From Imbricaverruca yamaguchii (taxonomy: Eukaryota; Arthropoda; Thecostraca; Neoverrucidae): 64,000 nucleotides of DNA. Location: positions 384,001 to 448,000 of the forward strand of contig JAOTOL010001313.1 of the NCBI GenBank assembly GCA_034440575.1, given 5' to 3'. A program made the position numbers and the translations under genes. Of this stretch, positions 51,087-63,382 are shown in pieces. The notes beneath the pieces were generated by a model. That model searched no databases. It had not been told where the DNA came from and was given only the letters and a program-made list of their open reading frames with translations. Position 1 is the stretch's first letter; each line of letters starts with the position of its first letter.

Positions 51087-52886
51087 CTTCACCTGCTTCT
51101 ATCATGAAAACTTGTCATTTTCCAATGATATGAATATAAGATGCATTCCAATTACATCAGAAATCGTCAGAACAATTTATCATCCATAAACCGGTGTATG
51201 GATGTCGATGGACTTATCATGTTTCTTAACACAAATTATGTAGATATAACCTGCAAATTGGGAACCGAGTAAATGTTGTCAGCCCAGAAATCCATTCCTG
51301 AAAATACAGCACTTTCAACATGTTATTGTTCTTTGTGGGCAAATAAGTGCAATGCTCTCATCACGTGCACCATGTAGCACAAAAAGAGGGTCTATTGCAG
51401 TCTAAGGTAACCAAAAAGGAAGTTGTACACCCATTTTAACTCCATGAATCCTTCACAGGTTTCGCTGAGTTATGTTAGGCCAGGCTTTTGTTGTAAGTTG
51501 TATCGTGGTTACATCGTGAGTGAGTGGTTATATCGTGTTCAGCACGTTAATGAGAGATTACCGTAAACCGAAAAAAATACCTAAAAAGCCAGGCATTAGT
51601 GCAGTTTGAGGTAACCACCAGACAAGTTCTACACACATCCTACCTCTATGAAGCATACAAAGGAGTGATGGTTGGTTAAGTCATATCAGGTTCGCTTTGT
51701 GATGAAAAAAAAAACATTTTTTGGAAATATATTTAAAGCATGATAATTTTCTTTTAAAATATCAGTGCAGAATAGTTTAGGTTAGGTTACCTTAGGTTTT
51801 TTAGGTTGAAAATAATTGAGAAAAATGCCTGGAAAATTTCAATAAAAACAATTCATTTCTTGCATGGAAAGCTTGCATGGAAGCATGTATTTCATCCCGT
51901 CACGTTATTCAAAGCTCTTTTTGTGTTATTTTTCTCACAACCTGAAAAGCAGGCAATTGTGTAGAAAATGAGTGGTCCCATCATCTCAGCCGCATTCATA
52001 AACATTGCATTCAAATGATAAATTCCAAGAATTCATAAAATACATGAAAACACAAACTTACCAAAATGATTCGTCGCAGCATGTTCATCACATTCTTAAG
52101 CATTGCATTAAAAACATAACACATCAGAAATTACCTTAAGCTGTGCCAACCCCCGACGGAAATGTGACATTAGGTGCACAATCCCGGGCAGAAAAAGCAC
52201 GAAGATCAATTTAATAAAAATATTAATAAAAGCATAGTAAAATCAGCTCTTCTTGAAGACAATTATGGTAGCTATGCGGTATTAACATAGACACCCTGAG
52301 CACAAATCAGAAAAAGGCATGAACTAGACTTGTTGAAGGTTACCTACCAACTTTTCCTCTACTGTTCCTAAACACTGCGCGAAATTGCATCACAAATGTC
52401 TTACCTCCGTCATATCTGTCGACCGCGACCGCAAATTTGAACTTGAGATGTTGTGATTCTGTAACTGAACATATCTTTGGATATTACGATTTGGGATGTT
52501 CTGAAGAACGCGATTGTGGAATTTCATGCGCGCTAGTGTCTATTAAGTCTCTCCAGCTATTTCGTGGTGGGGTTTGACCTTGTGTAGCTACAGGGTTCGT
52601 GTAGGGCGTCTTAGATGCTACGGCTTAGTACCTACCTATTGCTTTCTTCAAGAATAGTGATTATAATACAGTGTGCATGCAGCTTCTTGCTGACTTTTTC
52701 TTTCATGGTATCATAAACTGGCAGATATCTTTAGCTCACATGTGCCTAGTTTTTATTCAGGTTGAGACTGGTTTGCACCATTTTATTATTGAATATATGC
52801 GCATTGCTATTGGGAATTTAGGTGGGTCATATTGCGCCCATATACATAGGTAAATACCACGCTTATGGTGTGATTGGTTGCCTGTT

Positions 52887-52888
<2 letters not shown>
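51087..52888. other. Unassigned AT-rich sequence
   Basis: TTAGGTTAGGTTACCTTAGG at about 51776-51796 is TTAGG-like. Otherwise no gene, RNA or repeat recognised. Confidence 0.5.
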
Positions 52889-52962
<74 letters not shown>

Positions 52963-52967
52963 GTATG

Positions 52968-53028
<61 letters not shown>
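52889..53028. repeat. (TA)n microsatellite with TG interruptions
   Basis: About 140 bases of alternating TA, interrupted near 52894-52906 and 52957-52978 by GTATATGTATG. All Tyr/Ile-rich open frames across it are readout of the microsatellite. Confidence 0.97.
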
Positions 53029-53033
<5 letters not shown>

Positions 53034-53245
53034 TCCACAATCTCAATAACTGACTGCTGTTGACTGACATGGATTGTGTGCATGCTTGACAATTTGCATG
53101 TCTGGAAATTAAGAATGGTAGGGATCCAGATAAAGTTCCATATGCATATGCTTTTGCTATTGGCCATGTGTGCAAGCATCATGACAGTGCAATTGTTCTC
53201 TAGTGGCTTTGCAGATTATGTCAGAGAATCTGGTGTTAAATGCAT

Positions 53246-53582
53246 CAACATCGGCTAATCTCAACAACTTATGATGTAAGTTGTGCTTGCAAAGTGGAAG
53301 AAAATCCAACTCCTGTTTGTTTTTCACACAATTTCCAACTTTCGAGCTAGAGGTGGAGAGTGAATGCACTATCGAATCCAAATCTTTCATTTCAGTACAA
53401 AATGTGCTGGTTGGTGTAACTAAGTTTTCTAAGTAGCATGACATTTTCAATTTTTATGTTAGCTTTCCTATCAGCACAAAAATGTCAGGTGATTGCGGGG
53501 GCCCAAATCAACATTGAGGGGGTCAATATCAACATTTGTGGGGCAATGGCCCCCACAAACGGATACAAATTGATGCCCCTGC
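53246..53582 (+). repeat. Repeat R, sense copy abutting the 1.37-kb repeat
   Basis: From GCATCAACATCGGCTAATC to GATACAAATTGATGCCCCTGC it matches the R consensus. The next base starts the second copy of the 1.37-kb block, whose own 3' part is R, giving an R-(block-R) head-to-tail arrangement. Confidence 0.8.
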
Positions 53583-54960
53583 CATGATTGTACAGTTCAA
53601 ACTGGAATGTCATCTGATCCGCTTTTCACATTTGTGTTTGTCCACAGAATACAGTACTTGACTCCATGTTAAAATGAAATGGCAAAGGTTGCGATCTGGT
53701 CGAACTTTGCCATCACATTTTAAATGTTCACTGGAAAGAACGAGACAAGTGTATAACTAACCTGGTGAGCTGAGGAAAAATATGTTTGCTTGTAGAAAAA
53801 GCAAAAATGAAAGTGACCATAGCGTATGATTTCAAAAAAGTTTTCCGCAATCAAGTTGATATCATATTTATAACAAACAAAAAAACCATCGTCTGGCGTC
53901 ATACACACTTGAATAATAACTTCGATATACCCTCCGGCCTTTTGTTACCTTTTGTTCGTTATTTGTCACATGCGCGTCACACGCGCATGGTAAATAACAA
54001 ATCAACGCCATCTTATTCAGTGCCCATTGCAGTGCAGGACTGTTTTGGTTCCATATTATTTTTCACAATCACAACCCATTTCTGTGTTTTGTGTTCCTGG
54101 CACTAGGATTGACTCATGCATGATATTTATTATGAATACGAAGCTTAACATTAATAGGTATTTATTTGTGGTTGCTGTCATTGGTTTTTGGTGAATAACT
54201 TCAGTACCCCTGATTCTTTGCTCGCTGGCAGCTGACAATTTGACAATTGTAATGCTAAGCATGAATAATTGTGCTGTGTTTTGCTCCCTACTTTGTGTCA
54301 TGGCATATTATTAATATACATGCTTTACATCTTTTTTTCATTGCTTGCATTTGAGTCACAAGACTCAATGGACTCATTGTGATGTGAATGATGGACTCAT
54401 GACTCAACCATTTTTTTATAGAAAGATGTGATTCAACTCACAACTCAAGATCTATTTTGGGGAAAAGAATTGATTAAACTCGTGACTCATCGAAAAAAAT
54501 GAATGATCCAAAATGAAAAAAAGAAAGAAAAATGATGAGTTGGTTCTCGATTCAACTTGAGTTGAGCACAAGTGTGATTGGTGGTGTGTACAAACATCAG
54601 TATGACAATGGAATTGTTGTTTAGTGGCATAGCAAATTTATTTAAAAAGCAATCTGATTTATAATCCAGCAGCATCTGCTAACCTCAGCATTTTACGATA
54701 CAAGTTGTACTTCCACAGTGGAGGGAAATCCAGTTATATTGTTTGTTTTTTTTTGCACAATTTTCAATTTTGCAGCCGATGGTGGAGAGTCAGTCCACTA
54801 TCTGAACTTAATCGGTTTCTTTACCGTACGAAATACTCTGGTTAACATCAACTAAGTTTTCTATTCAGCATGATGTTTCTTCATTCTTTTCTCTTTTTCA
54901 TTTAGCTTTCTCATTAACATAAAAATAGCATGGCTTATTGGGGGACCCAAATCAACAGTG
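53583..54960 (+). repeat. ~1.37-kb dispersed direct repeat, copy 2
   Basis: Counterpart of 42205-43553. The exon-like segment (53648-53764) is one base shorter than in copy 1 because of a deletion near its start. The terminal R portion (54668 onwards) continues to about 55023. Confidence 0.85.
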
Positions 54961-55023
54961 GGGCCAAGATCTACATTGGTGGGGCCATGGCCCGCACAAA
55001 AGGATACAAATCGACGACCCTGC

Positions 55024-55368
55024 TGACTTGACCTCGCTTACCAAACATGACTTTGAATCTATATAGCACAACAATACACGTCATATAAATCGCCAATGTC
55101 GCCAAGAACACTTACTTTTCCAAATATACGGGAAGCTTGTTAGCGCCGATTTTTGTCGTTGGGCGCTGCGATTTTTTTAAAAACTTTAACGGCCCCTAAC
55201 TCGAAAAAAATCGGCCGATTCCCGTGTTCTGGCTTTAAACAACGCGCCGGTCATTTCTGAGCTGGTACGCAAAGAATGGCGTAGATTGACCGGTCAAATC
55301 TGGAGTTATGTGCGAAAAAACTGGAGGGGTGGGCGGATTTCGCCCCCCCCCCCACACTCCAGGGCGCG
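55024..55368. mobile_element. Right-hand fragment of the TTAA-type DNA transposon
   Basis: TGACTTGACCTCG (55024) to CAGGGCGCG (55368) matches 50743-51080, including GCCAAGAACACTT and ACGCGCCGGTCATTTCT and the poly-C tract before the end. The last bases of the end and the TTAA are missing, as is the left part. Confidence 0.82.
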
Positions 55369-56784
55369 AGCCTAGCCTGACCTTCAATTGGAGACATAAT
55401 CAGGGAGTGATAATCAAATTGGGCATTTTGGTAGATGGAAAACTTTGTTGTTCCTTTTGTGGAAGGATAATTGTCTAAACTAGGATGTCTAGGAATACAA
55501 GTTTGTGAACTCAAAGGTGCATATTGAAGTATTTGTATATCCTTACTTTCAGTCTCGATTCTCCATTTCAACATCTCACCCTTCTCCTGAAGGGGTAGCT
55601 TCTGCCTCCAACCTCTCCTGTCTCGATATTCTGCTTGCACCAGAGGTTGGCCCCAGCTCAACCTCTGCCTGCTGAGATCCAGAGTTGCACCACCCTAATG
55701 AGACTGAGAACAGCTTGCTTATTCCTGTTATTCCAAGTAAGGAGTTCACATTAACAGTTGTCTTAATAATGATTATCTTGAAGACAGCTGCTAATGTGGT
55801 TAGGTAAACAGCAGGTCATGGCTTTTGCACTGTGGAAGGAGTGGGCATACAACAAATATGCAACCGGTTTAATGGTTCTAGCCTACAATGCAAAAGATTG
55901 ACAACTTTTACATTTTTTCTTAATTTTTTCCCTTGAACAAAGGTAAGCCTGTTGCCGATCCCAAAATAATTTGACATGAGCTATGGTGAGTGCATACTGC
56001 AGTGCATTTGCCCCTCGTTAGTTATTTGGGCTTTCGGGCGCTTCGACTGCTCTGGTCATATTGCGCCCATATGGGCACCCTCCAAATCCATTCCAACCCT
56101 CTCATGGAAATCCTAGCACACCATTCGGGGAGGGGTGGGGTTGGGGCTGACACCCAAATCCGAAAGTTCCCCTCCTCCAACCGTTGGGCTAGATCCGCCA
56201 GTGATAGTGACGTAGCATACATTACACACCACCTAATTCAACATTTGATTCCACGTTCTGTGTAGACCGCCTTGGGCGTTTCCACCGATAAGCGCGGTTC
56301 GCTCCCAGCTGTAACCGGTTTTTAAATGCCGTATACAATGCAAAACGTATATTACTTCTTCGCATAATACAATGACGTACATCTCTCCTAATCTAATACT
56401 TTACTCCACTCTAATAGTCGCTAAGGGCCAGCTGTGAGCTCCTGGAACTGTCTGTTTCAGACCGAGGTGACACTTCACACTCATCCGTTGCGGTATCGCG
56501 CTCCGGAGCGCGACGCTCGACCTGCGCTGTTTGGCGGTAATTGTGGACCTGTTCCAATCTCCTGCCGCCGCGATCCCACGATTCATGTAGCCACCTTCCA
56601 AATGCAAAATCGATTTCTCGCATGGCACATTCGGCCGTCCTGATGTTTTTCTTCACCGCTGCTGAAAAGCGCCAAACCATCAGATGTAGCATCAACACTT
56701 TTACTACTTCGCACAAGTTAGGCACACTACGGTTGGTTGAATGGCTATTTACTCTCTTAGCTACATCAGAAAAATCCACCATCT
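55369..56784. other. Unassigned sequence
   Basis: Open frames on both strands (for example minus 55251-55661 and 56411-56782) overlap and lack recognisable motifs. Confidence 0.45.
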
Positions 56785-56840
56785 GGTTATTTTGGTTTAG
56801 AGGCGCATCAACTGCATAGGCTATACAGGGCCCATTGAGG
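56785..56840 (-). mobile_element. I-clade LINE 3' end (antisense)
   Basis: GGTTATTTTGGTTTAGAGGCGCATCAACTGCATAGGC resembles the antisense 3' end at 57388-57440 (TTATTGGGGTTTAG, then AGGGGCGCATCGACTGCAG). No coding part accompanies it here. Confidence 0.6.
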
Positions 56841-57374
56841 TAATCGAGCCAGGTACAAACGTATCGGTGTCAAGTGATGGGCGACAGCACGCATAACAGG
56901 CATATGGCATTTCATGACGTATTTTGCACAGCCAGGCAATTGATATCCATGTGCCGCACTCGTGGGTGGGAGTACACCAAATTAAAACCAACAGCAGACA
57001 GGAACTGTGGGAGTTTTGCGACGCAACGTGAATCAATCCACCATATCACTTGCACAGGAAAACCGTAGTGCTCTTCGTTTACGGATGGCGTGGAGCAAGT
57101 GGTATGGAACAGCTGAATTATCCGGCCATGTAAGGTGATGACACCCATGGATATAGATTATAATAACAGGGGATCGAGAAGTGATATACGTCAAACTTCG
57201 TGATATTGCAACGACAAAAGTTGATGTTATTGGGGATGGTAGCCACGAACCGCTCCAAAGGAAGGAAACTCATCTGTCCCAAACGCTCATAGCATGATAG
57301 GCATATGCATAAATCACATAACATGAACGATGCTCGTGGTTGGTGACAGTTGGATACGACATGGAAATTGGAAG
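56841..57374. other. Unassigned sequence
   Basis: No recognisable gene. Confidence 0.45.
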
Positions 57375-58390
57375 CTAGTTAGTTAGTTATTGGGGTTTAG
57401 GGGCGCATCGACTGCAGAGGTCATGCAGCGCCCATAACAGCGTCAGTCATATCAAGTTTTTAAAGGTGAAACTGACGAAGGCTACTAGACGCGACACATA
57501 ATCCATTGCCATGACGTACATCCCATCCATCATGGTTTTACAACATATATGTCATCGCATTAATGGGGCGTATATACCACAGAAAACCTAACCTCTGAGA
57601 CGAAACGGAATAACTGTCCCGATTGTATAAACGGAGATTCATCCCCCAATACTTCTCGTAGCGATAGTGTAGTGCGACCGAAGTGGCGTCTCCGCGCATG
57701 TGCAAGTCTGGGGCACGCAACCAATATGTGTTGTACTGATAGGAAAGCATGATACCTCTGACATAATGGCCTTTCGTCACCGCTAAGAAGGTAACTGTGA
57801 GTGTCGAATGTGTGGCCTATTCGTAAGCGACATAGCACCACCTCGTTGCGTCTGATGTTATGTGATGATGATGGCCACTCACCGAGACGATGTTTGACTC
57901 TCTTCAACTTATTATGAGTCATGCACCCCCAGCTGGCTTCCCGTTTCTTTATAACCGAACTCTTAATGTCTGGGAAAAAGTCCCTCGCAGGGAGAGGTAG
58001 ACGTCGAGTGCGTGGACATTCAGCGCCGCGCTTCGCTGCGACATCCGCAGCCTCATTTCCGACGATTCCCACGTGGCTTGGGAGCCAACAGAATACTACT
58101 TTCTTACCTATAGTGTTGAGCAACGTGAGCCTAGATAAAATGTCTTGTGCTACTGGGTTTTGTGGGTAAAACCCTTTGAGCGCCAATAGGCTGCTGAGCG
58201 AGTCGCTGTATATCGCATGTAGTGTAGCATGCCCAACCTCAATAAAACACAGAGCTTTATTGATTGCAACCAACTCTGAGGTGTAGACTGATGCATTTGC
58301 TGGAAGCGAAAACGTTCGAGTTGCATTGTCTGTTACAAAGGAAATTGGAAGCTTGCAGGCCGCAGGGTTCAAGTATATCACGGATTAAGG
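57375..58390 (-). mobile_element. I-clade LINE, 5'-truncated 1-kb 3' copy with (CTAA)n tail
   Basis: Antisense element. A (TTAG)n tail (57375-57387) precedes TTATTGGGGTTTAGGGGCGC, the LINE 3' terminus, then a 3' UTR and the RNase H-to-C-terminus coding region. 5' truncation near 58390 falls inside RNase H. Confidence 0.85.
57560..58381 (-). CDS. I-clade LINE ORF2 C-terminal part: RNase H and Cys/His region
   Basis: An uninterrupted 273-codon frame to its natural stop. The RNase H domain contains FVTDNATRTFSL, SVYTSELVAINKALCFIE (catalytic Glu), YSDSLSSLLALKG (catalytic Asp), WLPSHVGIVGNEAADVAAK (final Asp region) and RGAECPRTRRLPLP. The first catalytic Asp lies upstream of the truncation and is absent. 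The C-terminus reads IRRNEVVLCRLRIGHTF, LCQRYHAFLSVQHILVACPR and ends near VYTPH. An RNase H after the RT identifies the I-type clades. The open frame implies a younger copy than those at 12.3, 15.2 and 30.5 kb, but it has lost EN and RT. Confidence 0.88.
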   Translation of the reverse strand: MIYLNPAACKLPISFVTDNATRTFSLPANASVYTSELVAINKALCFIEVGHATLHAIYSDSLSSLLALKGFYPQNPVAQDILSRLTLLNTIGKKVVFCWLPSHVGIVGNEAADVAAKRGAECPRTRRLPLPARDFFPDIKSSVIKKREASWGCMTHNKLKRVKHRLGEWPSSSHNIRRNEVVLCRLRIGHTFDTHSYLLSGDERPLCQRYHAFLSVQHILVACPRLAHARRRHFGRTTLSLREVLGDESPFIQSGQLFRFVSEVRFSVVYTPH

Positions 58391-59254
58391 GGGGCATTTC
58401 ACTATACCTTTAGTGATCATGGACTTTGTAGTTCGTCCGTATGCCCGGTATATCACGAATTGTTCGTCCGTATGCCCCGTGTAAGACCAACGGCTACCTG
58501 AGCACATTATGCGCCCGTAAACCTGGGAACATTCACCATGGTACGAGCTGCTTGCACAGTGACCTTCCAAAATATTGGCCATTTTCAGAGCCAAAGCACA
58601 GATATGAAAATGCATAATTACGATGGGTTTAACTAAAGCAGCCTTCATAGCTTCAGCGAATCATTACCAACAGTTCAACGGCAACCCTATTATGTAAGAG
58701 AGCTTCAGAAACTCCCTGAGGATTTTGTTCGCCGCTTCTTAACGCGGCACGCTGAAGTTCTGGAATTTGGTGACGTTTCCTAACCTTCTTGTCGGCGTAT
58801 GATGCCACCTTTTTCTATTGATGAGAGGCTATACAGTGAGCTTGGAGGTCATGGCTGGCTTTTTTAACAGTATAATTAGCTTTCAAAGCCAGACAGATAT
58901 CTTATAAAGACAGACATGTTATGCATAGCAGGACTAGTTTCGTGACAACACCGTTGGTGAAGAAGGCATACATAATGATTGCACATTTAACGTCACTAAA
59001 TCTGTGCATATATGGCAGCGGCGGTCGGATGCATTGCACTGATTGTGCACTGATTATCGTCTGATGCAGACAAGTTCCCTGGAACTTCTCTCTGCGCTCA
59101 TACCTATCGGTCAGTGAGAACAGGCCAGATGCGGCGCTGTCCATGAGAGCGGAACAAAACCGCCGCACTACTGCTGTCACGGTGTCACCACATAGGGTGG
59201 CCAAGTAGCACGCCTGGAAACATGAGCAACTTGTGTTTATTTGATTGAAGGACA
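58391..59254. other. Unassigned sequence
   Basis: A short direct repeat (GTTCGTCCGTATGCCC at 58433 and 58464) is present. No gene recognised. Confidence 0.45.
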
Positions 59255-59322
59255 AATATTGGGGTGCTAGACGACCAATGACATCGATGCGCCCCAAAGC
59301 CAAAATATCTAACTAACTTAGA
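59255..59322 (+). mobile_element. I-clade LINE 3' end (sense)
   Basis: ATCGATGCGCCCCAAAGCC followed by ATATCTAACTAAC matches the I-LINE terminus and (CTAA)n tail as at 16.36 kb. No coding sequence of the element was recognised before it. Confidence 0.6.
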
Positions 59323-59524
59323 TTGCAGGTGACGGATGCTGGCTGAGACTCATGGCATAAACTGTTCGAAAAATCAGTCCAAGTGTCATGCTATTACGAT
59401 GACAATTTATTCCAAAATATGCCCAAAACAACAGTATTTTGACAGTAACAGTAACAGTATGAGCTGGTGACAGCTAAAGAACGGCAGTTGAAGCCAAAAG
59501 GGTGATATATACCGTTCGTTTGTG

Positions 59525-59605
59525 TTGATTGGTTGGTTGGTTATTGTAATTTATGGGCGCATATATTGCGTCCGTCATTCAGCGCCCATAACATCGTCAG
59601 TCAAA
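59525..59605 (-). mobile_element. I-clade LINE 3' end (antisense, (CCAA)n tail)
   Basis: TTGGTTGGTTGGTTATTG then TATGGGCGCATA and CAGCGCCCATAACATCGTCA correspond to the antisense LINE terminus. The tail unit here is CCAA rather than CTAA. Confidence 0.6.
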
Positions 59606-60474
59606 CAGCAAAATGCAAGCAACCTTGTCAGTGGAACAGTGGAAGTTAGCTAAAGTCGGCGAAAGTCGGCGAAAGTCGGTCAGAATGACATGCCCTGGGG
59701 TGAAATACAAGTATGATACCATGCTGTGCTTCCATGCTCATTTCGTCAGATGTAAAAACGAGTTCATGAAGAATAAATCAGAGAAAATGTGATTTCAGAT
59801 ATGAAGGTGAAAAGCTGTCCTGATTGAACGAGGGAAGACTTGTTGCCTAATGCTCTCCTAAGGGAGAGAGAAGCACGTCAAAATTGCATCTTCGCTCCTG
59901 GATAAGTCTGCAGCAGGCTGTTCATTTGGGAATCTTTTGGATTAAAGCACGATTATGACCGCACGAGGCTATGGCGAGATTTCCTCAGAGACATATTGCT
60001 GGGTAAATTAGATGCCCCAAGAATATTTACTGCAGTACTCGGAAGCTAAAACAGTTAAGTATGGCAAGGGTTGTCTGTTTCGCACGAACAAAACGACAAC
60101 GACGTCACGCAGTCAACAAAGGAACCATCACACAAAATACAATTTCAAAACTAGAATAGTTCTGTCTCCATTGAAGAAACTGTACGATAAACACACATAA
60201 ATTAAACCATACCAGTGAGCTGCGCAGTTCTAGAGACTCCAAGTGATCCGTCAAAGCTGCAATGTCTTCGTGGCTGCTAGCCGGGATCGGAAGTCCTCTA
60301 GTTTCAGTGACGTCACTGCCTTCCCTTGGAAGACATCTAGGCGTGTAAAAAGGGCATCCTGCTTTTTTATGGCTACACCTAGCTTAAGAAGGACGGATGA
60401 CAGTAGTCTCCTGTTGGCCTCTGCAGTACATTTGCAGATTGCATTAATTGTGAGGTAGTGGATGAGACACTAAA
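59606..60474. other. Unassigned sequence
   Basis: No recognisable feature apart from a small GGCGAAAGTC duplication near 59655-59680. Confidence 0.45.
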
Positions 60475-60498
60475 CAACCTAACCTAACCTAACCTAAC
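60475..60498. repeat. Short (CCTAA)n tract
   Basis: Four to five tandem CCTAA units. This is the complement of the arthropod telomere repeat TTAGG, but such short internal tracts are common and do not mark a chromosome end. Confidence 0.9.
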
Positions 60499-61069
60499 AT
60501 AAGCTAACGCAATTTATTCTAAGCTAGCCTGAACTGTTTAAAAAAAGAAAACAAGATCAATTAACCCGCGCCGTCTCTTCGGTCAAATCCTCACATCCCG
60601 TCTCGGAGAGGGGGGGGGGGGAGCGGATAGTAACCCCCTCTAAAATCTAAACTAAGCGTCGCACGAACACGAAAGAGGTGTCATCGGAAAGTGCTCGACG
60701 AGGTCCGGGTCCACCCCAAAAACAATTTCCCCCAAAAGTGACGTCACCAGGGGGCTAGATTTTCACGACTTCTCACGACTTACATTATGCTTTTGGCTCT
60801 AGGGGGTTGATTTTGTGGATATACGAAAAAAACAAATTTATTTGGAATGAGAAAAGGACAGCGAAATCGACCAGGGCCATTACATTTCTTGGCCTCCCAA
60901 AATTAAAATTTATTTTCTGTTGAAATTTCAAAATGATGAATTTTCAAGTTTTCTTTAATTTTCCTTTTCCAATGGGTAGAGCAGACCGAGAAACGTTGTT
61001 GAAAGTCAATTTGCACCGATAAAAAATAGAGAACAGAGGCTTCCATAATCCATCCTCTCTAAATAAAAG
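60499..61069. other. Unassigned sequence with a G-run
   Basis: A run of 13 G at about 60609-60621 is followed by AGCGGATAGTAACCCCC, loosely like the G-rich subterminal part of the TTAA-type element. No gene recognised. Confidence 0.4.
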
Positions 61070-62594
61070 ACTCCTGTGCGACATTTAGATCGGGTATTCT
61101 GTAAAGGTAGGAGTGACTGGAGGTGTATCACCAGGCCTGGTGCCAAGGTGAAAGACCTGGTACCAGTGGTGGCACAGGTCACCAGTGATCACCAGTTTAG
61201 TACAGTTATAGTGCACATAGGGGTAAATAACATAAGTCCTGCTATGAGTGAGGAGCTTTTGCGGGACTACAGGGCCCTTCTGGCCACATTGAAGGGTAAC
61301 AAGTCATTGTGACAGCAATTTTGCCTAGGGCTAGAGCCTCCCCTGAGTGGAGCTCTAGGGCACTGGCAGCCAACGCCAGGGTAGGTAAGCTCTGCCATGA
61401 CTTAGGTTTCACCTTTGTAGACGAATCGTGCAGATTTTATGCATCGTGGGACCTCTATCAGAGGGATGGCCTGCACTTCTCTGAGAAGGGGGTCCATGTA
61501 TTAGGCAAAGTGTATGAGCATGTCCTTCAGGGAAACTAGGATATGGGGTGGGGAGGGATGAAATTGCATTGCCAACTCAGGAATATTCCAATAGTGTGAG
61601 CCAAGGCAATAGAACCTCAAAGTCAGCAAATAGGGACAGCAGTAGTACAAGGAGACAGAGTGATAGTTCATCTAGTGATAAAAGAACTCCTCAGTATGAA
61701 AAACCAAAGGTGGTTATGGAGCATTTGTTAAGTGTATGATGTTTAATGCTCAGAGTATCCGATCCAAATTTGATGAGTTCAAGTGTTATGTTGCTGAGGA
61801 GGAACCAGATTTTGTTTGCATTACGGAGGCATGGGTCAGTGAAGGGTATTTTGGAGATAACTTGCAGGACTATGAGATCCAGGAATACAATATGTTTTCG
61901 TACAATAGGGGTCCAGCAATGAAAGGGGGTGGTGTAATGATCTATATGAATAGCTTATTCAGTTCTCAAAAAGTAGCAGGTGGGGATAAAAATGCGTCTT
62001 TGGAGTCCCTTTGGCTTGATGTCACTGTGGGAAAAGGCAACAGCAATACTCAGAGGATAGGACCTTTCTACCGATCAGGAACCCTGCCACATTCTCAGCA
62101 ACTGGAGCTTGACAGTGATTTGTGAGGAAATCAGTAGAAACCTTAAGAGGAAGTGCCTTATTCTTGGTGACTTTAATATAAAAGGATATGAAAATGCTAG
62201 TGTTGGCTCCCATCACGCAAAATGTTTAGGGAATGCCTTGAAGAGGATCTGTTCTTACACCAGTTTGTATTGGAACCTGCCAGGCACGGCTCATTTTTGG
62301 ACCTTGTATTCTCGGATTTAAGTGACTTGGTTCAAGACTTGACTGTAGGAGAAATTCTGGGAAGAAGTGATCAGAACATAGTTAGATTCAAGGCACATGT
62401 AGGGGAAATTATTTAGGATAACTTGGGAAAGGTTCCAAATTTCAACAGAGCAGGCTTTGACTGCATGAGAGCAGCTTTAAGTGTCATCAGATGGGAAGAG
62501 GAATTCTCCAATTTAAATGCCTGTGAAATGTGGGAAAAGTTGAAATCTTACTTGAAGGGAATTCATATTAGTCATGCAGTGTTGGAAAAACTGG
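61070..62594 (+). pseudogene. CR1-like LINE copy 4: ORF1 esterase and ORF2 endonuclease, broken
   Basis: The ORF1 part has DHQFSTVIVHIGVNN (block III), SEELLRDYRALLATLK, a frame change near 61305, then TAILPRARASPEWSSRAL and RDGLHFSEKG (block V Asp-x-x-His), ending at a stop near 61537. Block I is lost. ORF2 starts near 61736: MMFNAQSIRSKFDEFKCYV, DFVCITEAWVSEG, YNRGPAMKGGGVMIYM, SLESLWLDV, then after a frame change near 62105 LILGDFNIKGYE, SFLDLVFSDLSDLV and GRSDQNIVRF (SDQ where copy 2 has SDH), with a stop near 62415. The RT is missing; at 62592 the sequence switches to segment S. This copy shows that the family has an esterase ORF1 followed by an EN-RT ORF2. Confidence 0.85.
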
Positions 62595-62752
62595 AGTTTG
62601 TTGGTGTCATGCATACCAATACATTTTGTACTCCAGGATTGTGACTAGACTAAATGAAATATTTTGTACTCCAGAAGGGAAAACGAAGAACAACATTGCT
62701 TGGTCGAGTGCTACCACTAAAAGTCCATACCTGACAACAACTAGCAGTTTCC
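62595..62752 (+). repeat. Segment S, copy 2
   Basis: From TTTGTTGGTGTCATGCATAC to CATACCTGACAACAAC it matches 29367-29535. It follows the CR1-like endonuclease fragment here, but the esterase fragment there. Confidence 0.8.
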
Positions 62753-63382
62753 GCGACCCCAGCGCCCCGACCAGCCAACGTCACTACACATCCTTGAAAG
62801 GCAGTACAAAGCGTACGGAGCATGAGCCGTCGGTGTTGCGCTAAAATTCGTAAAGAACCTTACTAAAACCGGCTACGCACAACGTCGGCGCTTTATATGT
62901 GAAAAGACGCTATATTAGTGTCAATAAAGTCAATAATTAATTCAATATTTATTCAATATTGGTTCAATATTTATCAATATTTTATCGGATATATAACATA
63001 CTTAGATTAATGAATATCTATTTCATATTACTCTTTGGAAACTTGCGCTGGAGCCTAGAGGTGTTCTATAGCCTTGCGCTGGAGTTCTCGCCAAGAAGCA
63101 ACAGAAATCTCTAGTTGGCAAATCTGGGGGTACTTGGTGTAATCGGAGTATAAAGTTGAAGCCTGGTTTCGCCAGTAAATGCTTTGAATGCGCAATCGAA
63201 GGTCGTTTTGTTAAAGCGACAGCTTTTTTAGACACAATGAGCCCGTTCAATGCAAGAAAATCACTTCAAATTTCCTAAAATCCGCCCCGGAGCAAGCAAG
63301 TTCTCCGAGGCGATTACACCAAGAAACCAATGTCATTTGTGCACTTTTGCATGACTGTCGCATATTTATTACGAAGGACAAA
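62753..63382. other. Unassigned sequence upstream of the right-edge open frame
   Basis: AT-rich ATTCAATATTTATTCAAT-type repetition lies at 62936-62985, and GCCTTGCGCTGGAG-like strings occur twice near 63042-63085. It may hold the promoter or 5' UTR of the following frame, but no clear TATA or start signal was picked out. Confidence 0.4.

Noticed and set aside
52757..53182. Tyr/Ile-rich frames on both strands
   Set aside because: Produced by the (TA)n microsatellite.
60475..60498. Telomere or chromosome end
   Set aside because: Only four to five CCTAA units, with ordinary repeat-rich sequence on both sides.
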